DNA of 10,205 nt, taken from contig CAZLXG010000071.1 in the NCBI GenBank assembly GCA_964563585.1, positions 1-10,205 on the forward strand, written 5' to 3'. Below are positions 1 through 6,311 of the stretch, piece after piece. The DNA is from CAZLXG01 sp964563585 (GTDB lineage: Bacteria > Bacteroidota > Bacteroidia > Flavobacteriales > Flavobacteriaceae). The notes beneath the pieces are model-generated. The model made no database searches and was not told where the DNA came from. It saw nothing but the letters and a program-made list of their open reading frames with translations. The first letter of the stretch is position 1, and each line of letters starts with the position of its first letter. The translations under genes were made by a program, and so were the position numbers.

Positions 1-42
1 CCAGTAAAGGTAATTAAATTTTATATAGAAATGTTTGAATAA
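1..42 (+). CDS. Possible 3' end of a plus-strand gene (partial)
   Basis: Only one plus-strand frame is open from the window edge. It reads 13 codons (PVKVIKFYIEMFE) and ends at TAA 40-42. The other two frames stop within five codons. The composition is plausible for a protein C-terminus, but 13 codons cannot identify a product, and an open stretch this short is expected by chance in AT-rich DNA. The sequence left of the window would settle it. Confidence 0.22.
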   Translation, partial: PVKVIKFYIEMFE

Positions 43-47
43 TATTG

Positions 48-97
48 ATGTAGTTTGTAGAGCATTAAAATGTTCGCTTCGCCACAACAACACTATA
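48..97. repeat. Imperfect inverted repeat downstream of the decayed ORF
   Basis: On the plus strand, tgtagtttgtagagc (about 50-64) can fold back with gaps and bulges onto the region around gcttcgccacaacaacacta (about 76-95). The loop is the AT-rich ttaaaatgtt segment. The structure is imperfect and has no T-run on either side, so it is not a convincing intrinsic terminator. The bulged long-stem shape recalls integron attC sites, but the conserved attC core triplets and their complements are not clearly present. It could be a degenerate recombination or repeat sequence, or chance pairing. Confidence 0.2.
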
Positions 98-100
98 TAT
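89..100 (-). repeat. Direct repeat copy 2, ATATATAGTGTT (minus strand)
   Basis: The plus-strand sequence is aacactatatat. It matches the 12-mer at 277-288 (aacgctatatat) at 11 of 12 positions in the same orientation, 188 bp away. The two copies bracket the short broken reading frame at 115-270. Much of the match is a TATATA run, so chance similarity in an AT-rich genome is a real alternative. Confidence 0.3.
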
Positions 101-114
101 AAATAATAAAATTA

Positions 115-270
115 TTAGCTCTCGTTTTTAATGGCGGTTATCACTCTTTCAATTGTTACATATTCATTAGATAACACTTTTATTTAAGTTTCGTTTGCAA
201 AATTAAGTCTGTTAACCTCTTTCATTACCCTATCAAAATATTCTTTAAATTCCATAATTTTACTCTTCAT
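115..270 (-). pseudogene. Short unrecognised reading frame interrupted by one in-frame stop
   Basis: From the ATG at 270-268 the minus strand encodes 28 residues (MKSKIMEFKEYFDRVMKEVN then RLNFANET), then TAA at 186-184. The same frame continues for another 22 codons (IKVLSNEYVTIERVITAIKN then ES) to TAA 117-115. Both halves have protein-like composition: the first resembles an amphipathic helix, and the second has an alternating hydrophobic/charged pattern. This suggests one protein of about 51 residues broken by a point change. An in-frame ATG at 297-295, overlapping the end of the upstream gene, would add nine residues. Two separate micro-ORFs are also possible, the second starting at a GTG. 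I do not recognise a family. The start lies 18 bp past the stop of the thioredoxin-like gene, so it could be co-transcribed with it. With so few codons, chance cannot be excluded. Confidence 0.35.
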
Positions 271-276
271 ATATTT

Positions 277-288
277 AACGCTATATAT
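277..288 (-). repeat. Direct repeat copy 1, ATATATAGCGTT (minus strand)
   Basis: The plus-strand sequence is aacgctatatat. It overlaps the last base of the stop codon of the thioredoxin-like gene (290-288) and matches the copy at 89-100 with one mismatch. If the pair is real, the 188-bp unit between the copies carries exactly the decayed ORF, as a small inserted or exchanged cassette would. Confidence 0.3.
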
Positions 289-842
289 TATTTCCATTTA
301 ATATTACAACCAATACTTGGTTTCTGTAAATCTGTATTTTCTTTATTTTCCAATAAAGAATCTAAAGCATACCGCAAATCGTTTCCAGTAACAGGAATAC
401 CATTTTCTGGTCGAGAATCATCTAATTGTCCTCTATAAGTCAATTTCAAATTAGCATCAAATACATAAAAATCAGGTGTGCAAGCGGCATCATAAGCTTT
501 TGCAACATCTTGTGTTCCATCATATAAATATGGAAACGAATAGTTGTTTTTTTTGGCATGAATCTTCATTTTATCTGGTGCATCTTGTGGGTAACTATTA
601 GCATCATTACTAGAAATAGCAATAAAGCCAATATGTCTTTCTGCGTAAGTGTTAGCCATTTCAACCAATTTATTATTCACATGAATTACAAACGGACAAT
701 GATTACAAATAAACATAATTACTGTGCCATTTTTTCCTTTAATATTCTTTAAACCCAATTCTTTATTACTAACAGTATCTAGTAAATTAAAGTTAGGAGC
801 AAGGGTTCCTAAAGGCAGCATGTTTGAAGGTGTTCTAGCCAT
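288..842 (-). CDS. Thioredoxin-fold protein, AhpC/TSA peroxiredoxin-like (PRX_like1 type)
   Basis: The 184-residue protein has no signal peptide and should be cytoplasmic. The N-terminus (APNFNLLDTVSNKELGLKNI, residues 15-34) is the usual AhpC/TSA opening. The redox centre is CNHC at 46-49, in the setting FICNHCPFV. A third cysteine at 121 is followed by the cis-proline region (CTPDFYVFD). The C-terminus has the signature SIGCNIKWK, with Cys179. These features fit the bacterial PRX_like1 group, whose members are usually annotated only as thioredoxin family or redoxin-domain proteins. The CxxC arrangement favours a disulfide reductase or thiol peroxidase role, but the substrate is unknown. The start ATG at 842 is supported because the family motif begins soon after it. 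It is divergent from csaA across 78 bp, and no terminator hairpin follows it. Confidence 0.88.
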   Translation of the reverse strand: MARTPSNMLPLGTLAPNFNLLDTVSNKELGLKNIKGKNGTVIMFICNHCPFVIHVNNKLVEMANTYAERHIGFIAISSNDANSYPQDAPDKMKIHAKKNNYSFPYLYDGTQDVAKAYDAACTPDFYVFDANLKLTYRGQLDDSRPENGIPVTGNDLRYALDSLLENKENTDLQKPSIGCNIKWK

Positions 843-920
843 AATTAAAAGTTTTACTCAAAGTTCGGGATTTATTATTAACCATTTTAATATTCATTTG
901 GTAATTTGTATTTTTAAAAA
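843..920. promoter_or_regulatory. Divergent promoter region between the thioredoxin-like gene and csaA
   Basis: This 78-bp AT-rich spacer separates two divergent genes and must hold both promoters unless transcription enters from outside. Toward csaA, TTCATTTG at 893-900 matches the Bacteroidetes -7 element TAnnTTTG at 7 of 8 bases. Toward the thioredoxin-like gene, the complement of 859-866 (GAACTTTG) also matches at 7 of 8. Neither has a convincing -33 TTG at the normal distance, so the assignments are tentative. No Shine-Dalgarno sequence precedes csaA, as is usual in this phylum. Confidence 0.3.
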
Positions 921-1256
921 ATGAACCAACCAATAATTTTTGACGATTTTACTAAAGTAGACTTACGTGTAGGAACTATTATTGAAGTAAATGATTTTCC
1001 GGAGGCACAAAACCCTGCGTATCAATTAACTATTGATTTTGGCGATTTAGGTATTAAAAAATCTTCGGCACAAATAACCACTTTATCTTCGAAAGATGAT
1101 TTGTTGAATAAACAAATTGTTGCTATTATAAACTTCCCTAAAAAACAAATCGCTAAATTTATGAGCGAATGTTTGGTATTAGGAGCTGTTGAGGGTAAAG
1201 ATGTTATTCTGCTAAATCCTGAAAATAAAGTTAAAAACGGTACGCCGGTAGCTTAA
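921..1256 (+). CDS. csaA: tRNA-binding protein CsaA
   Basis: The 111-residue protein is a stand-alone tRNA-binding OB-fold domain of the usual CsaA length. CsaA homodimers bind tRNA, and in Bacillus subtilis the protein has been described as a secretion-linked chaperone; its cellular role is still unsettled. Visible family signatures are VDLRVGTI (13-20), IKKSSAQIT (45-53) and INFPKKQIAKFMSECLVLGA (70-89). The last, with its MSE-VLG block, is the most diagnostic. It starts at ATG 921 directly after an A-run. It is the first gene of a three-gene operon and its stop is only three bases before the start of the next gene. The partners (a transporter and an acyltransferase) have no obvious mechanistic link to tRNA binding. 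Confidence 0.95.
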   Translation: MNQPIIFDDFTKVDLRVGTIIEVNDFPEAQNPAYQLTIDFGDLGIKKSSAQITTLSSKDDLLNKQIVAIINFPKKQIAKFMSECLVLGAVEGKDVILLNPENKVKNGTPVA

Positions 1257-1259
1257 TAT

Positions 1260-2162
1260 ATGCAAGAACTCGATAATGTTCAAATAAATTTTAATAGTAA
1301 CGGGCTACTAGTTTTAAACATTGCATTGGCTATTGTTATGTTTGGTGTCGCTTTAGGTATAAAGATTGACGATTTTAAAGGCTTATTAAAACAACCAAAA
1401 CCAATTTTAGTAGGTGTGCTTTCTCAGTTTGTTGTATTACCATTATTCACATATTTGTTGATAGTATTAATAAAACCACAGCCTAGTGTTGCTTTAGGAA
1501 TGTTTATGGTTGCGGCTTGCCCTGGAGGAAATATATCTAATTTTATGACGCATATGGCAAAGGGAAATACCGCGCTTTCTGTTAGTTTAACAGCTTTTGC
1601 AACGTTTTTGGCTATATTTATGACTCCTTTTAACTTACAGTTTTATAGTAATTTGTATGAACCTACTTCTCAAATTTTAGAAACGGTTCATTTAGAACCT
1701 TTGGAATTAATAAAATTAGTTGCGCTAATACTTGGTATTCCTTTAGTTTTAGGAATGTTGTTGAGGCAAAAAAATGAAGCTTTAGCTATAAAATTGTCAA
1801 AATTATTAAAACCATTGTCTATTATTGTATTTATGGTTATTGTAGTTATTGCGTTTTCAAATAATTTAGATGTGTTCAATAATTATGTTCACTATGTTTT
1901 ATATATAGGAATCACTCATAATTTATTAGCTGTTTTACTAGGGTTTTTTATAGCGAGGGCATTTAAATTGTCATTTAGAAACCAAAAAACATTAGCTATT
2001 GAAACTGGTATTCAAAACTCTGGTTTAGGATTATTATTGATTTTTACATTTTTTAATGGACTTGGTGGAATGGCAATTTTAGCTGCATTTTGGGGAATTT
2101 GGCATATAATTTCTGGGTTGTTATTAGCATCATATTGGTCTAAAAAAACTACAAAATCTTGA
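1260..2162 (+). CDS. Bile acid:sodium symporter (BASS) family transporter
   Basis: The 300-residue protein has about nine or ten hydrophobic segments and belongs in the inner membrane. Members couple inward Na+ flow to uptake of organic anions (bile acids in vertebrates, pantoate, pyruvate or other carboxylates in bacteria and plastids). Two crossover-helix signatures are present: CPGGNISN at residues 87-94, matching the usual CPGG-x-SN, and ETGIQNSGL at 248-256. Glu248 and Gln252 correspond to the sodium-coordinating Glu and Gln of the bacterial ASBT structures. Both ion-binding motifs look intact, so an active symporter is likely. The substrate cannot be read from sequence, and 'bile acid' should be taken only as the family name. 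Translational coupling with csaA is likely because only three bases separate them. Its TGA stop overlaps the TTG start of the next gene. Confidence 0.92.
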   Translation: MQELDNVQINFNSNGLLVLNIALAIVMFGVALGIKIDDFKGLLKQPKPILVGVLSQFVVLPLFTYLLIVLIKPQPSVALGMFMVAACPGGNISNFMTHMAKGNTALSVSLTAFATFLAIFMTPFNLQFYSNLYEPTSQILETVHLEPLELIKLVALILGIPLVLGMLLRQKNEALAIKLSKLLKPLSIIVFMVIVVIAFSNNLDVFNNYVHYVLYIGITHNLLAVLLGFFIARAFKLSFRNQKTLAIETGIQNSGLGLLLIFTFFNGLGGMAILAAFWGIWHIISGLLLASYWSKKTTKS

Positions 2163-3190
2163 AACGTATTTGGTTATATAGTGTAAGAAAGTATATAAGT
2201 ATTGGTTTGTTTTTCTATTTTAAAGACATACAAATACATAACGCTAAAAACTTACCAAAAAACAAACCCGTATTATTATTATGTAATCATCAAAATGCTT
2301 TATTGGATGCGCTGCTTATTGGAGCAAAATGTGGTAAATCTTTTTATTTTTTAACAAGAGCAGCGGCTTTTAAAAAGAAATTTGTTGGTGCTATTTTAAA
2401 AAGCTTACAAATGTTACCAATCTATAGAATACGAGACGGATTGAACACCTTATCTAATAATAATGCTATTTTTGAAGCCTGTACAGAAATTTTACATAAA
2501 AATAAAGCAGTCGCCATTTTCCCTGAAGGAGACCATAATTTAGAAAGACGTGTAAGACCATTAAAAAAGGGATTTACCCGAATAGTTTTAGATACACTTG
2601 AAAAATATCCAGATACAGATATACAGCTTATTCCTGTTGGTGTGAATTATGTAAAAGCAGAAAATTTTCCTGATAGCACATCTGTATTTTTTGGAAACCC
2701 AATAGCTGCCAAAGATTTTATTTCTGATGATAAAAATGCAGACGTTATAAATTTGAAAGCTAAAATTCACACAGAAATTTCTAAATTAACAACACATATT
2801 TCTTCAGATAATTATGATGAAGCTTTAAACAAATTAGATGCTTTAAATGTTAATTATTTAAACCCTAGTACTGTAAATAATTGTATAGCGAGTAATTTTG
2901 AAGTTTGCGAACAGCGAACAAAATCGAAAATTAATGGAATACGGTTATTTTTAAAAGGCTTATTAATTTTAAATATTCTTTTACCTTATTTAGTTTGGAG
3001 GTTTTTTGTAAAACCAAAAATTAAAGATATTGAGTTCACATCAACCTTTAGGTTTGTAATTGTAATTACATTAGTGCCATTATATTTAATAATTATCACC
3101 TTAGTTCTAAGTTTTATATTTAGCCTTAAACTAGCAATACTTTATGTTTTGTGTGTTTTGATACTGTCTTTAATTACTGTGAAATTATAA
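2159..3190 (+). CDS. Lysophospholipid/glycerol-phosphate acyltransferase (PlsC-like) with C-terminal membrane domain
   Basis: The 343-residue protein is a PlsC-type acyltransferase, expected to transfer acyl groups to a glycerophospholipid precursor at the inner membrane. Motif I is NHQNALLD (43-50). His44 and Asp50 are separated by five residues, not the four of the classical HX4D; this spacing also occurs in yeast Sct1/Gpt2-like and many Bacteroidetes homologues. Motif II is PIYRIRDG (87-94) and motif III is FPEGDHN (121-127). The C-terminal third has about three hydrophobic segments (roughly 262-284, 297-322, 324-341). The start is TTG at 2159-2161, sharing TTGA with the upstream stop. It is preferred because residues 1-40 carry the usual N-terminal lead-in and no ATG lies earlier in frame. 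The overlap suggests termination-reinitiation. The exact acyl acceptor is not determinable. Confidence 0.88.
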   Translation: MKRIWLYSVRKYISIGLFFYFKDIQIHNAKNLPKNKPVLLLCNHQNALLDALLIGAKCGKSFYFLTRAAAFKKKFVGAILKSLQMLPIYRIRDGLNTLSNNNAIFEACTEILHKNKAVAIFPEGDHNLERRVRPLKKGFTRIVLDTLEKYPDTDIQLIPVGVNYVKAENFPDSTSVFFGNPIAAKDFISDDKNADVINLKAKIHTEISKLTTHISSDNYDEALNKLDALNVNYLNPSTVNNCIASNFEVCEQRTKSKINGIRLFLKGLLILNILLPYLVWRFFVKPKIKDIEFTSTFRFVIVITLVPLYLIIITLVLSFIFSLKLAILYVLCVLILSLITVKL

Positions 3191-5701
3191 CTCTTCCCTA
3201 AAGAAAATAGCATTCATTAACAATTTGTTAGTGCCATACCAAAAAGCTCTAAAGTTGGTGTTATCCGTAAAAGCAACAATACGACCTTTACCTAATTTTT
3301 TGATTTGCAATGGAACAGTACTTCCTATGCTATCTAGGTTTCGTTTTGAAATATATCCACTTATAATTGGCTTTTTTGTATATTGTATTGGATTGTTATA
3401 ACTGTTTTTATCTGCTTTCATAAAAATAGTTGTATTTCTAAATAAAGAAATTTTATCATTTTTATAACCAAAATTTATAGGGTGTGATCGATCTATTTTT
3501 GCTTCAAAAATAGCACCTCCAATACCTTGTGCCCCTTTATAGTTGCTTCGTTGCTCGAAAGTAATATTTTTTGCAGTACGTTCCATTTTTTTGAAATCTA
3601 GTTTAGCTAATTCTTTAGAGTTAACCCATTTTACAGCATTTTTATAAGCAATTAAAGTGCCTCCATTTTCAATCCATGTTTTTATTTTTTTAGTATTATT
3701 TTCATTTAATCCTGACCAAGAGTTAGGAACAATAATTGTGTTATATCTGTTTAAATCTGATCTTCCTATAGATTTTGTATCAAGTTTCGTAACAGTTATA
3801 TCGTAGCGTGTATCAAATAAATGCCAAATTTCTCCAGCATCATATGAGCTAATGCCCTCACCAACTAGTAATGCGATTTTAGGTTTTGTCATAGTTTTAA
3901 ATGCTCTACTTCCAAGGTCTATACCATGTGTTAATCCTGTAGAAACGGCATCTATTTGTACATGACTTTCTTTAGCTAATTCTGTAAGGAATTTATTTAA
4001 ATTACTAGTATCTAAAAGTTGATTTTGAACAGGAACTAAAATAGTTCCATAATCATATTGTTTTCCATTTAAACTAAATGGTTTTAAAGCTACTTTAGCT
4101 CTAATATCTTTATTTAATATTTTATTTAGCACTTTTGGTGTGTAATATTCATGCCATTCCATGACATAAGCATAATTACTATGACCAGAAATTTTTCCGT
4201 TTTTGTGTTGAAGATTTGTGATTTCGGCTCCTGCATTATTTGTTGAAATATCTTCAGCATAATCAAGATTGAAAGCCAAAGGAAAAGTCCAAGCTGAAAT
4301 ATCGTAGAACAAGCTATCCTGAAACGTTGTTCGTTTTTCAAACATTGCATTTATTAAACGTGTATTTTTTTGATTTTTGGGAACAATATAGCTGTAGCCT
4401 TTCTTGAAATGTTTTCCTTTTATTGTAAAATCTTGTTTCACACCATGGAATTTTATTTTATGGCGTTTTAAAATTTCTGCAAGATGATATGTTTTAGCAG
4501 CATCTTTTTCATCACCAAAAACAATAGCTTTACCGTTTTCTTTTGCAGCTTCAATTCTAGCATTTTTAAAGAAGTTATGTTGATAGTTAAGTATATCTTC
4601 ACGCATATTTTTAGCTGCATCGAGTGTTGATAATGCAGCAGTAAATTGGTTGCGAATAGTGAACGGAAAAGTTAAAATGCCATTATCGCTTTCTTGAATA
4701 TGCCCACGTGAACTAGCTTGTTCAAATAAAATACCAATGCCTCCATTAATATCTGGAAAGGTTGAGCCTTTACCATAATAAAAATCGTCATAATCTTCTT
4801 CAGTATAATATAAAGAGCCAATCTTATCTAGAGCCTTTGCATGAAAATTACCAATTCTTTTTGTTAATTCTTGATTTATTTTAGGCGTTAAAGGATGTGT
4901 TCTTGATTGAATTCCTGGTTGAAAGAAGAATGTGGAATTTGTACCCATTTCGTGATGATCCGTTAAAATATTTGGGAGCCATTTGTGAAATGTTGCAATT
5001 CTTGCACGGGATTCAGGTAATTGAACTGGTAACCAATCGCGATTCATATCGAACCAATAATGATTAGTTCTGCCTCCTGGCCAAACTTCACGATATTCTC
5101 TGTCGTTTGGATCTGGATTAAGGTTTATGCTTTTATTAGAATTAACCCAATAAGCAAAGCGTTGTAATCCATCTGGATTAAATGATGGATCAAATAATAT
5201 AACTACATTATCTAATAATTTATTAATAGTATCATCTTCTGCTGCAGCTAAATAATATGCGACTAAAAGTCCAGCATTTGCGCCACTTGCTTCATTACCA
5301 TGTATTGAAAATCCTTGATAAACTATTATTGGCATATTTGCTGTATTTATAGAGTTATTTTCTGTAGCAGCAATGTGTGAGTCACGTATAACGTCAATAC
5401 GTTGATGGTTTTTAGGAGATGTTATAGTTAGTAATAATAGAGGTCTGTCTTCAAAGGTTTTTCCTCGATTTTCTATAGTAATTCTATCTGATGCATTAGC
5501 AAGAGAATACATATATTGTACAAGTTTGTCATGAGTTACATGCCATTCACCAACTTGATGACCAATTACACTTTCTGGAGTTGGAATATTTTGATTGTAA
5601 GTTGTGTTTTGAGGAAGATAATAGGATAAATCAATTTTGTTTTGTGCTTGAATTAAAATACAAAACATAAAGCTAAAGCAAATCAAAAAAATATTTTTCA
5701 T
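3185..5701 (-). CDS. Secreted M14 family zinc carboxypeptidase with C-terminal GATase-like domain
   Basis: The 838-residue protein begins with a Sec signal peptide (MKNIFLICFSFMFCILIQAQ, cleavage near 19-20), so it is exported to the periplasm or beyond. The M14 domain spans about 45-370. Zinc ligands are His134 and Glu137 in HGNEAS, and His250 in TDHHEMGTNS. Asn220-Arg221 (DMNRDW) fit the substrate-carboxylate site, and Glu327 in GILFEQASS fits the catalytic base. All key residues are present, so it should be active on peptides. A second region (about 605-700, KPKIALLVGEG to GGTLIAYKNA) resembles a class I glutamine amidotransferase-like fold without an obvious Cys nucleophile, and is probably structural. 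There is no C-terminal type IX secretion domain; the chain ends FFREEL. The 3' end overlaps the convergent acyltransferase gene by 6 bp. Promoter evidence is weak: TATATTTA on the minus strand at 5728-5721 is 7 of 8 to the -7 consensus. Confidence 0.93.
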   Translation of the reverse strand: MKNIFLICFSFMFCILIQAQNKIDLSYYLPQNTTYNQNIPTPESVIGHQVGEWHVTHDKLVQYMYSLANASDRITIENRGKTFEDRPLLLLTITSPKNHQRIDVIRDSHIAATENNSINTANMPIIVYQGFSIHGNEASGANAGLLVAYYLAAAEDDTINKLLDNVVILFDPSFNPDGLQRFAYWVNSNKSINLNPDPNDREYREVWPGGRTNHYWFDMNRDWLPVQLPESRARIATFHKWLPNILTDHHEMGTNSTFFFQPGIQSRTHPLTPKINQELTKRIGNFHAKALDKIGSLYYTEEDYDDFYYGKGSTFPDINGGIGILFEQASSRGHIQESDNGILTFPFTIRNQFTAALSTLDAAKNMREDILNYQHNFFKNARIEAAKENGKAIVFGDEKDAAKTYHLAEILKRHKIKFHGVKQDFTIKGKHFKKGYSYIVPKNQKNTRLINAMFEKRTTFQDSLFYDISAWTFPLAFNLDYAEDISTNNAGAEITNLQHKNGKISGHSNYAYVMEWHEYYTPKVLNKILNKDIRAKVALKPFSLNGKQYDYGTILVPVQNQLLDTSNLNKFLTELAKESHVQIDAVSTGLTHGIDLGSRAFKTMTKPKIALLVGEGISSYDAGEIWHLFDTRYDITVTKLDTKSIGRSDLNRYNTIIVPNSWSGLNENNTKKIKTWIENGGTLIAYKNAVKWVNSKELAKLDFKKMERTAKNITFEQRSNYKGAQGIGGAIFEAKIDRSHPINFGYKNDKISLFRNTTIFMKADKNSYNNPIQYTKKPIISGYISKRNLDSIGSTVPLQIKKLGKGRIVAFTDNTNFRAFWYGTNKLLMNAIFFREEL

Positions 5702-5728
5702 ATTAATATAAGTTAGAGTATAAATATA

Positions 5729-5758
5729 AAAAACCGTTACTTATAAGTAACGGTTTTT
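5729..5758 (-). terminator. Intrinsic terminator downstream of the PUR-like gene
   Basis: A perfect 30-bp palindrome is centred between 5743 and 5744. Its GC-containing stem is CCGTTAC paired with GTAACGG, around a TTATAA centre. Read on the minus strand the stem is followed by a run of T (cggttttttatattt), the classical layout of a Rho-independent terminator. It lies between the stop of the PUR-like gene (5785) and the start of the M14 peptidase gene (5701), so the peptidase probably has its own promoter. Confidence 0.85.
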
Positions 5759-5784
5759 CAGTGTTTTAATTTTTTTTAAGGTTT

Positions 5785-6177
5785 TTATATATCGTCAAAA
5801 TCAATATCTGTAAAACTTTCTGGAGTTTTTAACTCAGCTTCAGTAACTTTAGGTGTTTCTTCTACTGCATCATACTCTTTTTTAAAGTTTTTTTGATGAC
5901 GCTCACTAATTACTTCATCACCTTTTTCAGTAATTATATAATCAGTCATTTCTGCTAAAATTTCTTTAAATTCAGAAAAATCTTCTTTGTAAATATAAAT
6001 TTTGTGTTTTTTATAATGAAAAGAACCATCATCATTAGTAAACTTTTTACTTTCAGTAATTGTAAGATAATAATCCTCTGCTTTAGTTGCTCTTACATCA
6101 AAAAAATAAGTACGCCTACCTGCTCTTAGTACTTTAGAGAAAATCTCTTCTTTCTCCATCATGCCGTTATTTGTCAT
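5785..6177 (-). CDS. PUR-alpha-like DNA/RNA-binding protein (DUF3276 family)
   Basis: The 130-residue protein carries one bacterial PUR repeat at about residues 8-80: EEIFSKVLRAGRRTYFFDVR, then KAEDYYLTITESKK, then HKIYIYKEDFSEFKEIL. PUR proteins bind single-stranded nucleic acid; in bacteria they act as dimers of single repeats, and the Borrelia homologue BpuR binds DNA and RNA. Basic and aromatic residues (KVLRAGRRTYFF) form the conserved core. The C-terminal 30 residues are acidic and low in complexity (ending FTDIDFDDI), probably a disordered tail. The ATG at 6177 gives MTNNGMMEKEE; starts at Met6 or Met7 are equally possible and would lose only a few non-conserved residues. A candidate promoter lies 134 bp or less upstream and a strong terminator follows, so it is probably monocistronic and abundantly expressed. 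Confidence 0.9.
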   Translation of the reverse strand: MTNNGMMEKEEIFSKVLRAGRRTYFFDVRATKAEDYYLTITESKKFTNDDGSFHYKKHKIYIYKEDFSEFKEILAEMTDYIITEKGDEVISERHQKNFKKEYDAVEETPKVTEAELKTPESFTDIDFDDI

Positions 6178-6205
6178 AGCTGTATTCTGATTTGTTTTGT
6201 TGTAT

Positions 6206-6236
6206 CAAAAATCTAAAAAAAACTTATACTTACCAA
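6206..6236 (-). promoter_or_regulatory. Candidate promoter of the PUR-like gene
   Basis: On the minus strand, TTG at 6236-6234 is followed after 18 bases by TAGATTTTTG at 6215-6206, a slightly extended form of TAnnTTTG. This spacing lies within the 17-23 range known for flavobacterial promoters. The predicted leader is about 20-25 bases, A-rich and without a Shine-Dalgarno sequence. The -7 match is imperfect because of two extra T residues, so confidence is moderate. Confidence 0.4.
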
Positions 6237-6311
6237 CAAATTTTACAGTTTCTTTTTATTAGTTGTATTTTTGTTACATTAAATTGAAAAAATAGTATTG
6301 TTTTCTGTAAA

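Noticed and set aside
48..97. Integron attC site
   Set aside because: A bulged foldback is possible, but the paired core triplets expected in attC are not clearly present and no integrase gene is visible.
558..924. Plus-strand open frames of 64 and 66 codons across the thioredoxin-like gene
   Set aside because: They lie antisense to a gene with clear family motifs, and their translations have no recognisable pattern.
3215..3233. Dyad CATTAACA att TGTTAGTG as a terminator for the acyltransferase operon
   Set aside because: It lies inside the M14 coding sequence, is AT-rich with one G-T pair, and has no T-run after it.
6156..6177. A shorter start for the PUR-like protein at Met6 or Met7
   Set aside because: It cannot be excluded, but the first ATG was kept because no signal favours the inner ones; the difference affects only non-conserved residues.
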